A DNA stretch of 64,000 nt. It comes from Beijerinckiaceae bacterium. GTDB taxonomy: Bacteria; Pseudomonadota; Alphaproteobacteria; Rhizobiales; Beijerinckiaceae. The stretch covers positions 85,796 to 149,795 of the forward strand of contig CANGBX010000008.1 of NCBI GenBank assembly GCA_947452455.1, read 5' to 3'. Both the position numbers and the translations under genes were made by a program. Below are positions 30,029 through 39,855 of the stretch, piece by piece. Under the pieces are notes generated by a model that saw only the letters and a program-made list of their open reading frames with translations, was not told the DNA's origin and ran no database searches. Position 1 is the stretch's first letter, and the number at the start of each line of letters is the position of its first letter.

Positions 30029-32241
30029 CCGTTCGCGCGCTCGACTTTCGAGACGACGGTCTTGGCTTTCAGCTGCGTCATAATCGTATTGAGATGCGAC
30101 AGGTCGAGAACCTGCACGTCAATCACAATGTCGCGGAAATCTTGCGAGCGCGATACGAATTCGATGTGATCAATATTGGCGCCTGCATCGCCAATCACGG
30201 TTGAGATGACGCCAAGAGCGCCGGGCTCATTCAAAGCATTGACGATGAGGCGCGCGGGGAAAAAGTCTTTGCGCTCATCATCAATATCCCAACGCACATC
30301 AAGCCAGCGCTCTGGCTGATCATCGAAATCCATCAATGCAGGCGATTGAATGGGATAGATCGTAATCCCCTCGCCCGGCGTCAGAATGCCCACAATGCGG
30401 TCGCCCGGCACAGCGCCGCCGTTGGGCGCAAATCGCACAGGCAAATCGCCACCCAGTCCGCGAATAGGAATAGCCTGCGCATCGTCTTCGCCATCTGCGC
30501 CCGGTACTTTAAAGACAAGGCTTTCAGCCTTTTTCAAACCGAACCAGCCACGTTCGGTTTTGGGCGCCGCAATGCCGGCTTTGCGCTCTTCCTTAAAGTC
30601 GGGATAGACCGCTTTCACCACATCGCCCGAAAACATTTCACCGCGCCCGACCGCTGCCAACACATCATCAATGTTTTGGCGTGCCAAACGCGGCAAAGCG
30701 ACTTTCAGCTTTTCATCCGAATAGGCTTTTTTGGCGCGCTCAAAAGCACGCGTGACAATCTGTCGTCCAAGGCCTGCATATTGCGCACGCACAGCATCGC
30801 GCGAGGCGCGCCGAATAGCTGCGCGCGCCTTGCCTGTTACGACGAGACTTTCCCATGCCGCTGGCGGCACCTGATTTTCCGCAATGGCGATTTCAACTTC
30901 ATCGCCATTTTGCAATTCCGACAAAAGCGGCGCGATGCGACCATTGATCTTGGCGCCCACCGCATTATTGCCGACATCCGTATGCACGGAATAAGCAAAG
31001 TCGATCGGCGTAGCACCCCGCGGCAGAGCAATCAGGCGGCCTTTGGGTGTGAAGCAAAAGACCTGATCATGGAAGAGTTCGAGCTTGGTGTGCTCCAGAA
31101 ATTCTTCCGGTGAATCGCCCTCAGCCAGCATTTCAATCGTGCGTCGCAGCCAGCGATAAGCGCGGCTTTCGCGCGACAGGGCATCACTGTCATTGGCGCG
31201 CCCATCTTTATAGAGAGCATGGGCAGCAATGCCATATTCATTGATCTCATGCATCTGATGCGTGCGCACCTGCAATTCAACGCGCTGGCGGCCGGGGCCG
31301 ACCACGGTTGTATGGAGTGAGCGATAATCATTCTGCTTGGGCGTTGACAGATAATCTTTGAAACGGCCGGGCACGAAGGGCCATTTGGTGTGAATGATAC
31401 CGATGACGCGGTAACAATCTTCCATCGAATCTACCAAGACGCGGAAACCGAAAATATCCGACAATTGTTCAAAGGCGATGGATTTGCGCTCCATCTTGCG
31501 CCAAACGGAATATGGCGCTTTCTCGCGACCCTTTACATCGGCGTGGAAGCCACGTGCGGCCAGCGCCTCGCGCAATTCATCTTCAATCTTGGCAATGAGT
31601 GCGCCGTTTTTCGTGCGCAAATCGGAAAGCCGCGCTTCGATCATCGCACAGGCTTCCGGCATCAGATTTTTAAAGCAGAGATTTTCCAATTCGTCGCGCA
31701 TGTGCTGCATGCCCATGCGGCCTGCGAGCGGGGCATAAATATCAAGCGTTTCTTCGGCAATGCGCTTGCGCTTTTCGGGTGGAACAAAATGCAGCGTGCG
31801 CATATTGTGCAAACGGTCTGCAAGCTTCACCACCAGCACGCGCACATCATCGGCAATCGCGAGCAAAAGCTTGCGGAAATTCTCCGCCTGCTGGGCTTGC
31901 TTGGAAACCAGATCGAGTTTTTTGAGCTTGGTCAGACCATCGACCAGCGCACCAATCTCGTGACCAAAGAGCTGGTCAATTTCTTCGCGCGTCGAGCCCG
32001 TGTCTTCAATCGTGTCATGCAAAACGGCGGCAACAATGGTTGCATCGTCAAGCTTGAGGTCAGTCAGAATGGCGGCGACTTCGAGCGGATGCGAAAAATA
32101 GGGGTCGCCCGATGCACGCTTCTGCGCACCGTGGGCCTTCATGGCATAGACATAGGCGCGGTTCAAAAGCTCTTCATCGGCGTGCGGATTATACCGCCGC
32201 ACCCGATCAACAAGCTCATACTGCCGCATCATCTTATTCAT
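30025..32241 (-). CDS. rel: Bifunctional (p)ppGpp synthetase/hydrolase
   Basis: This RelA/SpoT homologue makes and degrades (p)ppGpp in the stringent response. The 738-residue protein has an intact HD hydrolase domain (FSHPLEVA, AAVLHDTIEDTG, about residues 48-80), the synthetase domain (about 230-350, with FRVLVDSMEDCYRVIGIIH and QVRTHQMHEINEYG), the TGS domain (ATPIDFAYSVHTDVG) and a C-terminal ACT domain (LIVNALNEPGALGVIS). Both activities should be active, as expected for the single Rsh of alphaproteobacteria. Several ATGs close to the start are possible. rpoZ lies upstream on the same strand beyond a terminator. Confidence 0.95.
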   Translation of the reverse strand: MNKMMRQYELVDRVRRYNPHADEELLNRAYVYAMKAHGAQKRASGDPYFSHPLEVAAILTDLKLDDATIVAAVLHDTIEDTGSTREEIDQLFGHEIGALVDGLTKLKKLDLVSKQAQQAENFRKLLLAIADDVRVLVVKLADRLHNMRTLHFVPPEKRKRIAEETLDIYAPLAGRMGMQHMRDELENLCFKNLMPEACAMIEARLSDLRTKNGALIAKIEDELREALAARGFHADVKGREKAPYSVWRKMERKSIAFEQLSDIFGFRVLVDSMEDCYRVIGIIHTKWPFVPGRFKDYLSTPKQNDYRSLHTTVVGPGRQRVELQVRTHQMHEINEYGIAAHALYKDGRANDSDALSRESRAYRWLRRTIEMLAEGDSPEEFLEHTKLELFHDQVFCFTPKGRLIALPRGATPIDFAYSVHTDVGNNAVGAKINGRIAPLLSELQNGDEVEIAIAENQVPPAAWESLVVTGKARAAIRRASRDAVRAQYAGLGRQIVTRAFERAKKAYSDEKLKVALPRLARQNIDDVLAAVGRGEMFSGDVVKAVYPDFKEERKAGIAAPKTERGWFGLKKAESLVFKVPGADGEDDAQAIPIRGLGGDLPVRFAPNGGAVPGDRIVGILTPGEGITIYPIQSPALMDFDDQPERWLDVRWDIDDERKDFFPARLIVNALNEPGALGVISTVIGDAGANIDHIEFVSRSQDFRDIVIDVQVLDLSHLNTIMTQLKAKTVVSKVERANG

Positions 32242-32329
32242 AAGACCAACTTAGACCCACAAAGCTGCATCGCAAATCACGCATTGCTACTATCGGGCAA
32301 AGCGGGCGCCAGTGACAACCCGCAAAAAG

Positions 32330-32361
32330 AAAAAGGCGCCGGAGATAGCCAGCGCCTTTTT
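32330..32361 (-). terminator. Terminator after rpoZ
   Basis: AAAAAGGCGC pairs with GCGCCTTTTT around a twelve-base loop, giving a T-tract on both strands. It lies 25 bases past the rpoZ stop, so rel (start 32241) is probably expressed from its own promoter. Confidence 0.8.
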
Positions 32362-32386
32362 AAAAAAGAGATCGGATGGAGGAAGA

Positions 32387-32782
32387 TTACTCCCCGTCAT
32401 CCTCCGTCTCGGCCGGAGGCACGAGGCCTTCGAGGCCGCGCAGAAGATCTTCTTCCGTCATACGGTCAAACTGCAGATCGCCATCGACGCTGCCGCTCAT
32501 GTCAGCAGCCGCAGGCGTGAGCGCCGGCACAACTTCAGCTTCCGGCTCGTCGACTTCGACATGCTTCTGGAGCGAATGGATCAGATCTTCCTTGAGGTCT
32601 TCCGGCGCCAAGGTCTCGTCAGCGATTTCGCGCAAAGCCACGACAGGGTTCTTATCATTGTCGCGGTCGACAGTGATCTGCTGGCCCGAGGAGATCATGC
32701 GGGCGCGGTGGCTAGCGACAAGCACCAGCTCAAAACGGTTTTCGACCTTGTCGATGCAATCTTCGACGGTGACGCGTGCCAT
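32387..32782 (-). CDS. rpoZ: RNA polymerase omega subunit
   Basis: Omega supports RNA polymerase assembly and, in many bacteria, forms part of a ppGpp site. The protein (131 residues from ATG 32782) starts with the diagnostic [24 protein letters not shown] and keeps [12 protein letters not shown]. The acidic C-terminal tail ([10 protein letters not shown]...ETEDDGE) is of the extended alphaproteobacterial form. The track ORF adds 56 residues with no family similarity. It lies next to rel, as is usual. Confidence 0.96.
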   Translation of the reverse strand: MARVTVEDCIDKVENRFELVLVASHRARMISSGQQITVDRDNDKNPVVALREIADETLAPEDLKEDLIHSLQKHVEVDEPEAEVVPALTPAAADMSGSVDGDLQFDRMTEEDLLRGLEGLVPPAETEDDGE

Positions 32783-33164
32783 GGGGCGACGTTCCCTAAA
32801 AAGGAGAGGAGGACGTGGATTGGCACCCTCCCTACACGAAAGCCCCCCCTGAGGCAACAAAAAGCGCCCGGTGCCCACAGACCCCGAAAAGCGCCACCCC
32901 GAGACCCGGTTAAGGCTAGGTAAGCGCCGCCTAAAGAATAGCCAAACCATTTAAATACAACAATTTTTTCTCATAATTACTTGACGCAGCGACCCCCGAG
33001 ACAGAATGTGTCGTCATTGCCCCGGGCGCTGAGTCTCTTGAAACAGCCTTTTTGCCCCGGCATGGGATTTTGCCAAACGGCGCGGCCGCCCTTTTGACGC
33101 GGCATTTTGAGCGGATTTTGAGCGGAATTCCTCCTTTAGATCATAGAAAGAAGAGTTTTTTAGC
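32783..33164. other. Intergenic region with divergent promoters (rpoZ and NYN gene)
   Basis: No gene was seen in these 382 bases. They separate divergent rpoZ and the NYN gene and include an AT-rich core (about 32950-32980). TTGACG at 32981-32986 could be a -35 element for the rightward gene, but the matching -10 (GAATGT) is poor. The rightward gene has AAGAAGAG as a possible ribosome-binding site. Read as a promoter region only. Confidence 0.45.
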
Positions 33165-33746
33165 ATGGCTCATGAACGCATCGCTCTCTTTATCGATGGT
33201 GCCAATCTTTACGCCACCGCCAAGTCGCTCGGTTTTGATATCGACTACAAAAAGCTTTTGAAGGAATTCCACTCGCGTGGCCGTTTGGTCCGGGCGTTTT
33301 ATTACACGGCCCTGATCGAGGATCAGGAATATTCCTCCATCCGACCGCTGATCGACTGGCTCGACTACAATGGCTTCTCGGTGGTCACCAAGCCGACCAA
33401 GGAATTTGTCGATTCCATGGGCCGCCGCAAGGTCAAGGGCTCGATGGATATTGAGCTGGCTGTCGATGCCATGGAAATGGCCAATCACATCGACCACATG
33501 GTTCTCTTCTCGGGTGATGGCGACTTCCGTTCGCTCGTTGCCGCTGTCCAGCGCAAGGGCGTGCGCGTGTCGGTCGTCTCGACCATCACAACGCAGCCGC
33601 CGATGGTGGCCGATGAATTGCGCCGCCAGTGCGATGAATTCGTCGATCTTCTGCATCTCGCCAATAAGGTCGGCCGCGAATCCAATGAGCGCGCACCTGT
33701 GCGCGAGCGCCGCCCTGCAGGCAGCGACGAGATGCTCGACACCTGA
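33165..33746 (+). CDS. NYN-domain (LabA/DUF88-like) putative ribonuclease
   Basis: The 193-residue protein has the NYN fold of PIN-like nucleases. Its acidic active-site residues are in ALFIDGANLY (about residue 10), SMDIELAVDAM (about 93) and the diagnostic LFSGDGDFRSLV (about 112). The C-terminal 30 residues are Arg/Glu-rich and probably disordered. The family includes LabA of cyanobacteria and related RNA-processing proteins; the role in alphaproteobacteria is unknown. It precedes a uracil-DNA glycosylase gene by 24 bases, and the two may form an operon. Confidence 0.85.
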   Translation: MAHERIALFIDGANLYATAKSLGFDIDYKKLLKEFHSRGRLVRAFYYTALIEDQEYSSIRPLIDWLDYNGFSVVTKPTKEFVDSMGRRKVKGSMDIELAVDAMEMANHIDHMVLFSGDGDFRSLVAAVQRKGVRVSVVSTITTQPPMVADELRRQCDEFVDLLHLANKVGRESNERAPVRERRPAGSDEMLDT

Positions 33747-33770
33747 GACTGAAGCATTAGTTTACGGGGC

Positions 33771-34418
33771 ATGGCCAAATCATCTGCAAAGCCCGCCCCT
33801 GGACGCGATTGTCCGCTTTGCCCGCGCCTCGTTGCCTTTCGCAATGAGGCGCGCGCCTCTTATCCGGATTGGCACAATGCGCCCGTCCCCTCTTTCGGGG
33901 ACACATCTGCGCGCCTCCTGATTGTGGGCCTTGCACCGGGCCTGCGCGGCGCCAATCGCACGGGTCGCCCGTTTACGGGCGATTGGGCGGGCGACCTTCT
34001 TTACGAAACATTGCTGGAGCTTGGCTTTGCTCAAGGCACTTATGATGAGCGGCCCGATGACGGGCTCAAACTGATCGATTGCCGCATCACCAATGCGGTG
34101 CGCTGCGTGCCGCCACAAAACAAACCGACGCCTGCAGAAATCAACACCTGCCGCGAATTTCTCATTGGCTCATGTGGAGAGATGAAAAATCTGCGCGCCA
34201 TTGTCGCTTTGGGGCGCATTGCACATGAAAGCGTGGTGCGCGCGCTGGGAGCAAAACTCTCCGCCATGCCGTTTGCTCACGGCGCCGTGCATGAAGCGGG
34301 ACAGTTTCGTCTCTACGACAGCTATCATTGCTCACGCTACAATACGAACACGGGTGTGCTGACACCCAAAATGTTCAGGGATGTTTTTAAACAGGTGAAA
34401 AAGGGACTGACGGCGTAA
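33771..34418 (+). CDS. Uracil-DNA glycosylase, type 5 (UdgB-like)
   Basis: This Fe-S enzyme removes uracil or other deaminated bases from DNA. The 215-residue protein has the cluster ligands C14 and C17 (DCPLCPRL) with later NAVRCVPP and NTCREF. The active-site motif 1 is IVGLAPGLRGANRTGRPFTGD and motif 2 is SYHCSRYNTNTG. The GLAPG plus H-x-S-x-YN combination points to type 5 rather than type 4. The stop codon lies inside the short hairpin that starts the palindromic repeat downstream. Confidence 0.88.
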   Translation: MAKSSAKPAPGRDCPLCPRLVAFRNEARASYPDWHNAPVPSFGDTSARLLIVGLAPGLRGANRTGRPFTGDWAGDLLYETLLELGFAQGTYDERPDDGLKLIDCRITNAVRCVPPQNKPTPAEINTCREFLIGSCGEMKNLRAIVALGRIAHESVVRALGAKLSAMPFAHGAVHEAGQFRLYDSYHCSRYNTNTGVLTPKMFRDVFKQVKKGLTA

Positions 34419-34515
34419 AAACGCCGTCATTGCGAGGAGCCGAAGGCGACGTGGCAATCCAGAAAGCCACACGTGTTACCTCTGGATTGCTTCGCTTTGC
34501 TCGCAATGACGGCGT
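34408..34515. repeat. Palindromic dispersed-repeat-like element
   Basis: ACGCCGTCATTGCGAG (34421-34436) is perfectly inverted at 34500-34515. Inside it GCAATCCAGA (34454-34463) is perfectly inverted as TCTGGATTGC (34481-34490). The middle reads AAGCCACACGTGTTACC. A second short hairpin, GACGGCGT/ACGCCGTC, joins the left arm to the udg stop. The core CATTGCGAGGAGC...GCAATCCAG is the well-known form of dispersed palindromic repeats in many alphaproteobacteria. Here it may also act as a transcription stop between the convergent udg and smpB genes. Confidence 0.85.
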
Positions 34516-34524
34516 AAACGTTAC

Positions 34525-35001
34525 TTACTCGCGGTGGCGCAGCAGGCGGCCCTGCTCTTTCTTCCAATCGCGGGCTTTTTCGCTCTGGCGCTTGTCGGCG
34601 ACATTCTTGCCGCGACCCAATGCGATTTCGATTTTCGCGCGGCCCTTTTCGTTGAAATACATTTTGAGCGGCACAATCGTCATGCCCTTGCGCTCGACCG
34701 CTTGTGAAAACTTGGCGGCTTCACGCAATTTAACCAGCAATTTGCGCGGGCGGCGCGCTTCGTGATTGAAGCGATTGGCCTGCAAATATTCAGGAATATT
34801 GGCATTGTAGAGGTAAAGCTCGCCCGCGCGATCAACACCGACATAGCTCTCTGCAATCGTCGCCTTGCCATTGCGCAGCGACTTCACTTCCGTGCCGGTG
34901 AGCATAATGCCCGCTTCCAGCGCATCGCCGATTTCATAGTCGAAGCGCGCGCGACGATTGTCGGCGACGATCTTGAAATCCGGCTGGTTCTTCGCGGCCA
35001 C
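34525..35001 (-). CDS. smpB: SsrA-binding protein
   Basis: SmpB binds tmRNA and brings it to stalled ribosomes. The 158-residue protein has the oligonucleotide-binding barrel with [31 protein letters not shown], the [13 protein letters not shown] segment and the basic C-terminal tail ([27 protein letters not shown]). The start is GTG 35001 with GGAG seven bases upstream. It lies 28 bases after dapA, a standard order in Rhizobiales. Confidence 0.96.
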   Translation of the reverse strand: MAAKNQPDFKIVADNRRARFDYEIGDALEAGIMLTGTEVKSLRNGKATIAESYVGVDRAGELYLYNANIPEYLQANRFNHEARRPRKLLVKLREAAKFSQAVERKGMTIVPLKMYFNEKGRAKIEIALGRGKNVADKRQSEKARDWKKEQGRLLRHRE

Positions 35002-35029
35002 AATGTTTCTCCGGACCGACAGCTGAAAA

Positions 35030-35923
35030 TCAGCCGCCGATCACCCCCGCATGGACCATAGCAGAACGGATCACCGCACGCGTAGCCTCTGTGACAGGCA
35101 GAAGCGGCAGACGCACTTCATCCTTCACCTTGCTCAACAGCGAGAGGCCATATTTGGCCCCCGCCACGCCCGGCTCCTTGAAGATCGCATCATGCAGCGG
35201 CACGAGACGATCCTGAATGTCGAGCGCGCGCTTGTAATCGCCGGCAAGGGTCGCTTCCTGCATTTGCGCACAGAGCTTGGGCGCCACATTGGCGACCACC
35301 GAAATGCAACCCACACCGCCTGCCGAATTAAAAGCGACAGCCGTCATATCCTCGCCCGAGAGCTGGATGAACTCGCGGCCCATGGCTTGGCGCTGCTGCG
35401 ACACGCGCGCCAGATTGCCGGTCGCATCTTTCACGCCAACGATATTCTTCAGCTCGAAAAGGCGCTTCATCGTATCAACCGACATGTCGACCACGGAACG
35501 CGGCGGAATATTATAGATGAAGATCGGAATGCCGATCGCATCATTGATCGCCTTGAAATGCTGATACATGCCTTCTTGTGTTGGCTTGTTGTAATAAGGC
35601 GTCACCACCAGCACGGCATCCGCACCTGCCTTTTCGGCATGCATGGCCAGATCAATCGCTTCGGCTGTGTTGTTGGAGCCCGCGCCCGCAATGACCGCGG
35701 CGCGACCCTTGGCTTCCTGAATGCAGAGCTCCACGACGCGGTGATGCTCGGCATGGGAGAGGGTCGGGCTCTCGCCCGTTGTGCCAACCGGGATCAGCCC
35801 CTTGGTGCCTTCAGCGATCTGCCAGGAGACGAGCGCGCGAAAAGCCTCCTCGTCGATCCGGCCATCGCGGAACGGGGTCACAAGAGCGGTCATCGATCCC
35901 TGAAAGCGGGCGGAAGCGGACAT
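35030..35923 (-). CDS. dapA: 4-hydroxy-tetrahydrodipicolinate synthase
   Basis: DapA condenses pyruvate and aspartate semialdehyde in lysine and diaminopimelate synthesis. The 297-residue TIM barrel has the [14 protein letters not shown] motif (about residue 44), the YNIPPRS segment and the Schiff-base Lys in [12 protein letters not shown] (about 161). It is divergent from the slt gene and upstream of smpB. Confidence 0.96.
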   Translation of the reverse strand: MSASARFQGSMTALVTPFRDGRIDEEAFRALVSWQIAEGTKGLIPVGTTGESPTLSHAEHHRVVELCIQEAKGRAAVIAGAGSNNTAEAIDLAMHAEKAGADAVLVVTPYYNKPTQEGMYQHFKAINDAIGIPIFIYNIPPRSVVDMSVDTMKRLFELKNIVGVKDATGNLARVSQQRQAMGREFIQLSGEDMTAVAFNSAGGVGCISVVANVAPKLCAQMQEATLAGDYKRALDIQDRLVPLHDAIFKEPGVAGAKYGLSLLSKVKDEVRLPLLPVTEATRAVIRSAMVHAGVIGG

Positions 35924-36109
35924 GAGCAGAAATCCTTGGAATTCAGCACGCCGTCATATCGACGCCGCACTTTATAGACCTGATGAAAGTCGGCCTCACA
36001 GATAGCCTCTGTGACAAGGCGAGAAAAGGGCCGACAGGCGCGATTTACACTTCATCAACCCTGTTCACGCAGGGTCCAAGGCGGCAAAGGGCCCGAAAAG
36101 GACAGGATC

Positions 36110-38209
36110 ATGCCAATGTTGCGCAAATCCCTCCTGATGGGTGTGGCGGTCGGAGGGCTCGCTCTCGCCTCCGCACAGCTTTGGCGCGCCCCCGCGCCCC
36201 CGGAGCCGCCGCCCGTGGCCGCCGCCCCAACGCAGCCCCAAGAAACGGCTCCCACACCACCCGTCCCGCCTCAGGCCCCACAAACTAACCTGCCCACACC
36301 TGCCCCGGAGCGAAAGCTTGCCATAGACGCGCCGGGACTTCGCGAGGCTTGGGCGGCCTATGCAGCCGGTGAGATGGACAAGGGCGACCAACTCGCGGCC
36401 CGTGTGGATGATCCCCTTGCCCGCCTCGCGCTCGATTGGTTCGCCCTGCAAAAGGACCGCGGCACACAATCACTACCGCGTCTCATGGCTTTTCTGTCCG
36501 CCAATCCCGATTGGCCGACGCGCGCTGCGCTGGAGCGGCGTGTCGAAGAGATTCTCTTCTGGGATAAGACGCGCACTTCCATGACAGGATCCATCTTTGC
36601 CGCGCGTGCGCCCCAAAGCGCGGCGGGACGTTTGGCACTGGCGCGCGTCGAACGCAGCTCCGGCAAAGAAGCCCAAGCACGCGCACGTGTGGCGCAAGTC
36701 TGGCGCAATGAGGATGTGTCGCAAGCGCTCGAGACACAAATCCTGAAAGAGTTTTCGGATTTTCTGACGCCCGCTGATCATCAAGCCCGCGCCATGCGTT
36801 TGGCTTATCCGGGAAAATCGGGCGCGCAGCGTGCCGCTGCTCTGGCAGGCGATGATGTGAATGCTTTGATCAAAGCGCGTCTGGCTGTCGTCAATGAAGA
36901 GGCTTCCGACAAATTGATGCAAGCCGTGCCAGAGGCTATGCGCAAGAATCCGCTTTATCTGTTGAGCGAAACACAACGCCTGCGCCGCAAAGGCGAGTTG
37001 GAAGCTGCCTTCAAACTGATCCAGAGCGCGCCGCGCGAACGCGCCGCCCTTGTCGATCCTGATGAATGGTGGACCGAGCGGCGCCTGCTTGCACGCAAAT
37101 TGCTCGATGAGAAAAAGCCAGAGCTTGCTTATGCGCTGGCTGCCGATCACAGCGCGCAAGGCCGCGAACAATATATTGAAGCTGAATTTCATGCGGGCTG
37201 GATCGCGCTGCGCTTTTTGAATGATGCCGCCAAAGCCATGCCCCATTTCACCCGCGCCGCACAACGGGCCGAGACCCCCATCTCGCGCGCACGCGCGGCC
37301 TATTGGCAGGGCCGCGTGGCACAAGCGCAAAACAAACGCGAGGAAGCCCGCCAATTTTACCTACGCGCAGCACAAGAGCCGACGGTCTATTATGGCCAAA
37401 TCGCGCGCGAAAAATTGGGGCTCTCCGCCGCTGGCTTGCGCAAGGCGAAAATGGCTAGCGTTGGCGATGAGCGACTGTCTGCGCTGCGCGTGGTCGAATT
37501 TCTCTATGCCTTCGGCGAAATGGAACAGGCTACAACTTTAGCCAGCGATGCGGGGCGCGCCATCAATGATGAAGCGCAATTGGCCGCACTCGCCCTGATC
37601 ACCCAGCGCAACAATGATGCGCGCGCAAGCTTGGCCCTTGGCAAGCAAGCGCTTCAAAGAGGCCTCCCGTTTGACGAGGCTGCCTTTCCCTTGAGCGGCA
37701 TTCCAAGCTTTGAACCCGCCACTCTCTCGGCACCCATGCCTGTGGTCCATGCCATTGCGCGACAAGAAAGCGCCTTTCATCCGCGCGCTTTGTCACCGGC
37801 TGGTGCAAAAGGGCTGATGCAGATGATTGATGCCACTGCGCAGCGCACGGCCAAACAAATCGGCGTACCCTTTGAAAAAAGCAAATTGCTGGATGAGCCC
37901 GCCTATAATGCACAATTGGGTGCGGCCCATCTGGGACAATTGCTGGCTGATTTCAAAGGCTCACATATTCTGACCTTTGTCGCCTATAATGCGGGGCCGC
38001 GCCGTGCGCGTGATTGGATTGCAGCCTATGGCGACCCGCGTGATCCCGCCATTGATCCGATTGATTGGGTGGAGCGCATTCCCTTCTCGGAGACGCGCAA
38101 TTATGTGCAAAGGGTCATGGAAAATCTGGATGTCTATGCGCGACTGATCGAAAAAGCCGATAGTGCCACTCTACGTGCGGAATTGCGCACCGATGACAGA
38201 CGGCTTTAA
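36110..38209 (+). CDS. slt: Soluble lytic murein transglycosylase
   Basis: This periplasmic enzyme cleaves the glycan backbone of peptidoglycan, forming 1,6-anhydromuramyl ends. The 699-residue protein has an N-terminal signal/anchor helix followed by a long Pro/Ala linker. A helical superhelix of TPR-like repeats covers about residues 70-520. The C-terminal SLT domain has its catalytic Glu in IARQESAFHPRALSPAGAKGLMQM (about 552) and FVAYNAGPRRA. The start at 36110 has AGGA-type sequence upstream; the track adds 33 residues. It is divergent from dapA, as in other Rhizobiales. Confidence 0.92.
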   Translation: MPMLRKSLLMGVAVGGLALASAQLWRAPAPPEPPPVAAAPTQPQETAPTPPVPPQAPQTNLPTPAPERKLAIDAPGLREAWAAYAAGEMDKGDQLAARVDDPLARLALDWFALQKDRGTQSLPRLMAFLSANPDWPTRAALERRVEEILFWDKTRTSMTGSIFAARAPQSAAGRLALARVERSSGKEAQARARVAQVWRNEDVSQALETQILKEFSDFLTPADHQARAMRLAYPGKSGAQRAAALAGDDVNALIKARLAVVNEEASDKLMQAVPEAMRKNPLYLLSETQRLRRKGELEAAFKLIQSAPRERAALVDPDEWWTERRLLARKLLDEKKPELAYALAADHSAQGREQYIEAEFHAGWIALRFLNDAAKAMPHFTRAAQRAETPISRARAAYWQGRVAQAQNKREEARQFYLRAAQEPTVYYGQIAREKLGLSAAGLRKAKMASVGDERLSALRVVEFLYAFGEMEQATTLASDAGRAINDEAQLAALALITQRNNDARASLALGKQALQRGLPFDEAAFPLSGIPSFEPATLSAPMPVVHAIARQESAFHPRALSPAGAKGLMQMIDATAQRTAKQIGVPFEKSKLLDEPAYNAQLGAAHLGQLLADFKGSHILTFVAYNAGPRRARDWIAAYGDPRDPAIDPIDWVERIPFSETRNYVQRVMENLDVYARLIEKADSATLRAELRTDDRRL

Positions 38210-38218
38210 ACTCATCCC

Positions 38219-39103
38219 ATGAGCGCAAACATCATCACCTCCCGCTTTCATACATCAGCTGATGGCCTTCGCTTGCATTTGCGCGATTATGTTGCGCAAG
38301 AAGCGAGCCACCTGCCCGTTGTCTGCCTGCCGGGACTGGCCCGCACCGCCGATGATTTTGATGCCGTCGCACGCGCCTTGGTAAGCGGCACTTATGGCGC
38401 CCCACGTCGCGTGGTGGCGATTGATTATCGCGGGCGTGGCCTGTCTGATCGCGATGCTGATCCGAAAAAATATGATCTGGCTGTCGAGAGTGCCGATATT
38501 CAATTGATGTTGGCGGCAGAGGGCATCACGCAGGCGATTTTTCTGGGCACGTCGCGCGGGGGCATCCACACGATGCTTTTTGCAGCTTTCAAGCCAGACC
38601 TTCTTGCAGGCGTTATTCTGAATGACATTGGCCCCGTGCTGGAGCCCGCAGGTCTCATCCGCATCAAAGGCTATGTCGGCAAATTACCGAGCCCGCAAAA
38701 TTGGGATGAGGCTGTTGCGCTGTTCAAAACAGTTTCGGGGGCGCAATTTCCGGCCTTAAGCGATGCGGATTGGCACGCCTATGCGCGCCTGACGCTGGAA
38801 GAGAAAGAAGGCAAGCTCGTTGCGCGCTATGATCCGGCACTGGCCCGTGCGCTCGATGCTTATGATCCCACACAACCCATGCCTGACCTCTGGGCGCAAT
38901 ATGAGGCGCTGAAGCCTTTTCCATTGCTGGCGATTCGCGGGGAAACATCTGACCTTCTGTCGCCTGCCATCTTCCAAGAGATGCTCGCCCGCCACCCGCA
39001 GGCGCAAGGCCTTACGGTGCCAGGCCAAGGCCATGCGCCATTGCTCCTAGATGTGCCCTCAATCGAGCGGATCTGCGCTTTCATCGGGACGATCAGCTCC
39101 TGA
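38219..39103 (+). CDS. Alpha/beta hydrolase
   Basis: The 294-residue protein has the alpha/beta-hydrolase fold with the nucleophile elbow GTSRGG (about residue 108), the oxyanion region VCLPGLARTADDFD, the acid in IRGETSDLLSP (about 245) and the His in VPGQGHAPLL (about 268). The substrate is unknown; esterase or lactonase activity is most common in this group. It begins nine bases after slt and may be transcribed with it. Confidence 0.88.
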   Translation: MSANIITSRFHTSADGLRLHLRDYVAQEASHLPVVCLPGLARTADDFDAVARALVSGTYGAPRRVVAIDYRGRGLSDRDADPKKYDLAVESADIQLMLAAEGITQAIFLGTSRGGIHTMLFAAFKPDLLAGVILNDIGPVLEPAGLIRIKGYVGKLPSPQNWDEAVALFKTVSGAQFPALSDADWHAYARLTLEEKEGKLVARYDPALARALDAYDPTQPMPDLWAQYEALKPFPLLAIRGETSDLLSPAIFQEMLARHPQAQGLTVPGQGHAPLLLDVPSIERICAFIGTISS

Positions 39104-39169
39104 GGGGGCCAAAAGCTTGCCAATCCCGCCCGCCTCGGGCATAGAAACGCGCGGCCCCTCAGGGCCTGC

Positions 39170-39259
39170 GGAGACGTGGCCGAGAGGCTGAAGGCAACGG
39201 TTTGCTAAATCGTCATAGGGGAAACTCTATCGTGGGTTCGAATCCCACCGTCTCCGCCA
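39170..39259 (+). tRNA. tRNA-Ser (anticodon GCT)
   Basis: The acceptor stem GGAGACG pairs with CGTCTCC, the discriminator is G and CCA is encoded (39257-39259). The anticodon stem ACGGT/ATCGT encloses TTGCTAA with anticodon GCT at 39204-39206. There is a long variable arm, as expected for a class II tRNA-Ser, and the T-loop TTCGAAT is standard. It reads AGC/AGU codons. An AT-rich accessory stretch begins directly after it; no duplicated 3' end was seen. Confidence 0.97.
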
Positions 39260-39411
39260 GTTCACCTCAAAATCTACAATTAAATCAATAACTTAAAAAA
39301 TTACGCGTGGCTTTTCCCACCGCTGGGTCCCACATATTGTCTTTGAGTGCTGATCGGCCTCTGCTATTTCAAGTCAAAAGATAGAATGCAACCAGCGATT
39401 GAGGGTGGGTC

Positions 39412-39807
39412 ATGAATTTTTGGGAAGCTATCAATTCTGCTTTTAAAAATTATGCGACCTTCAAAGGTCGGGCCTGCAGATCGGAATTCTGGTACTTTTT
39501 TCTGTTCTGTATCTTGATCAGCTTGATTGCCCAGCAGATCGATTTCGCCTTGCACCAAAATGAAAGCGGCGCAATCTCAGGCATTGTCTCAATTATATTG
39601 TTGGTCCCGGGAATTGCGCTGCAGGTGCGCCGCCTTCACGACATTGGAAAATCCGGGTGGTGGTTTTTCTTGAACTTGATCCCCCTGCTGGGTCAGATCG
39701 CCCTCATTGTCTTCAGCTGCATGCGCGGACACGCAGAGACAAACCAATATGGCGATAATCCACTTGCCGAGATGATGACTGACGCCGGCATTTCCAGCCA
39801 GCAATAA
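39412..39807 (+). CDS. DUF805 membrane protein
   Basis: The 131-residue protein matches DUF805 through its N-terminal FKGRACRSEFWYFFLF and the central QVRRLHDIGKSGWW motif, with three to four membrane helices (the first FFLFCILISLIAQQI, then ISGIVSIILLVPGIAL and FFLNLIPLLGQIALIVFSC). The family is common but of unknown function. Base composition is more AT-rich than in neighbouring housekeeping genes. It stands alone between the tRNA and a convergent unknown membrane protein. Confidence 0.85.
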   Translation: MNFWEAINSAFKNYATFKGRACRSEFWYFFLFCILISLIAQQIDFALHQNESGAISGIVSIILLVPGIALQVRRLHDIGKSGWWFFLNLIPLLGQIALIVFSCMRGHAETNQYGDNPLAEMMTDAGISSQQ

Positions 39808-39855
39808 GATTTTGCGTCGTCAAGCGGCGGCCAAGCCAGTCCGAAGCGCACGGGG

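Noticed and set aside
39170-39259. Direct repeat of the tRNA 3' end as an att site
   Set aside because: No second copy of the tRNA-Ser 3' sequence was found in the following 2 kb.
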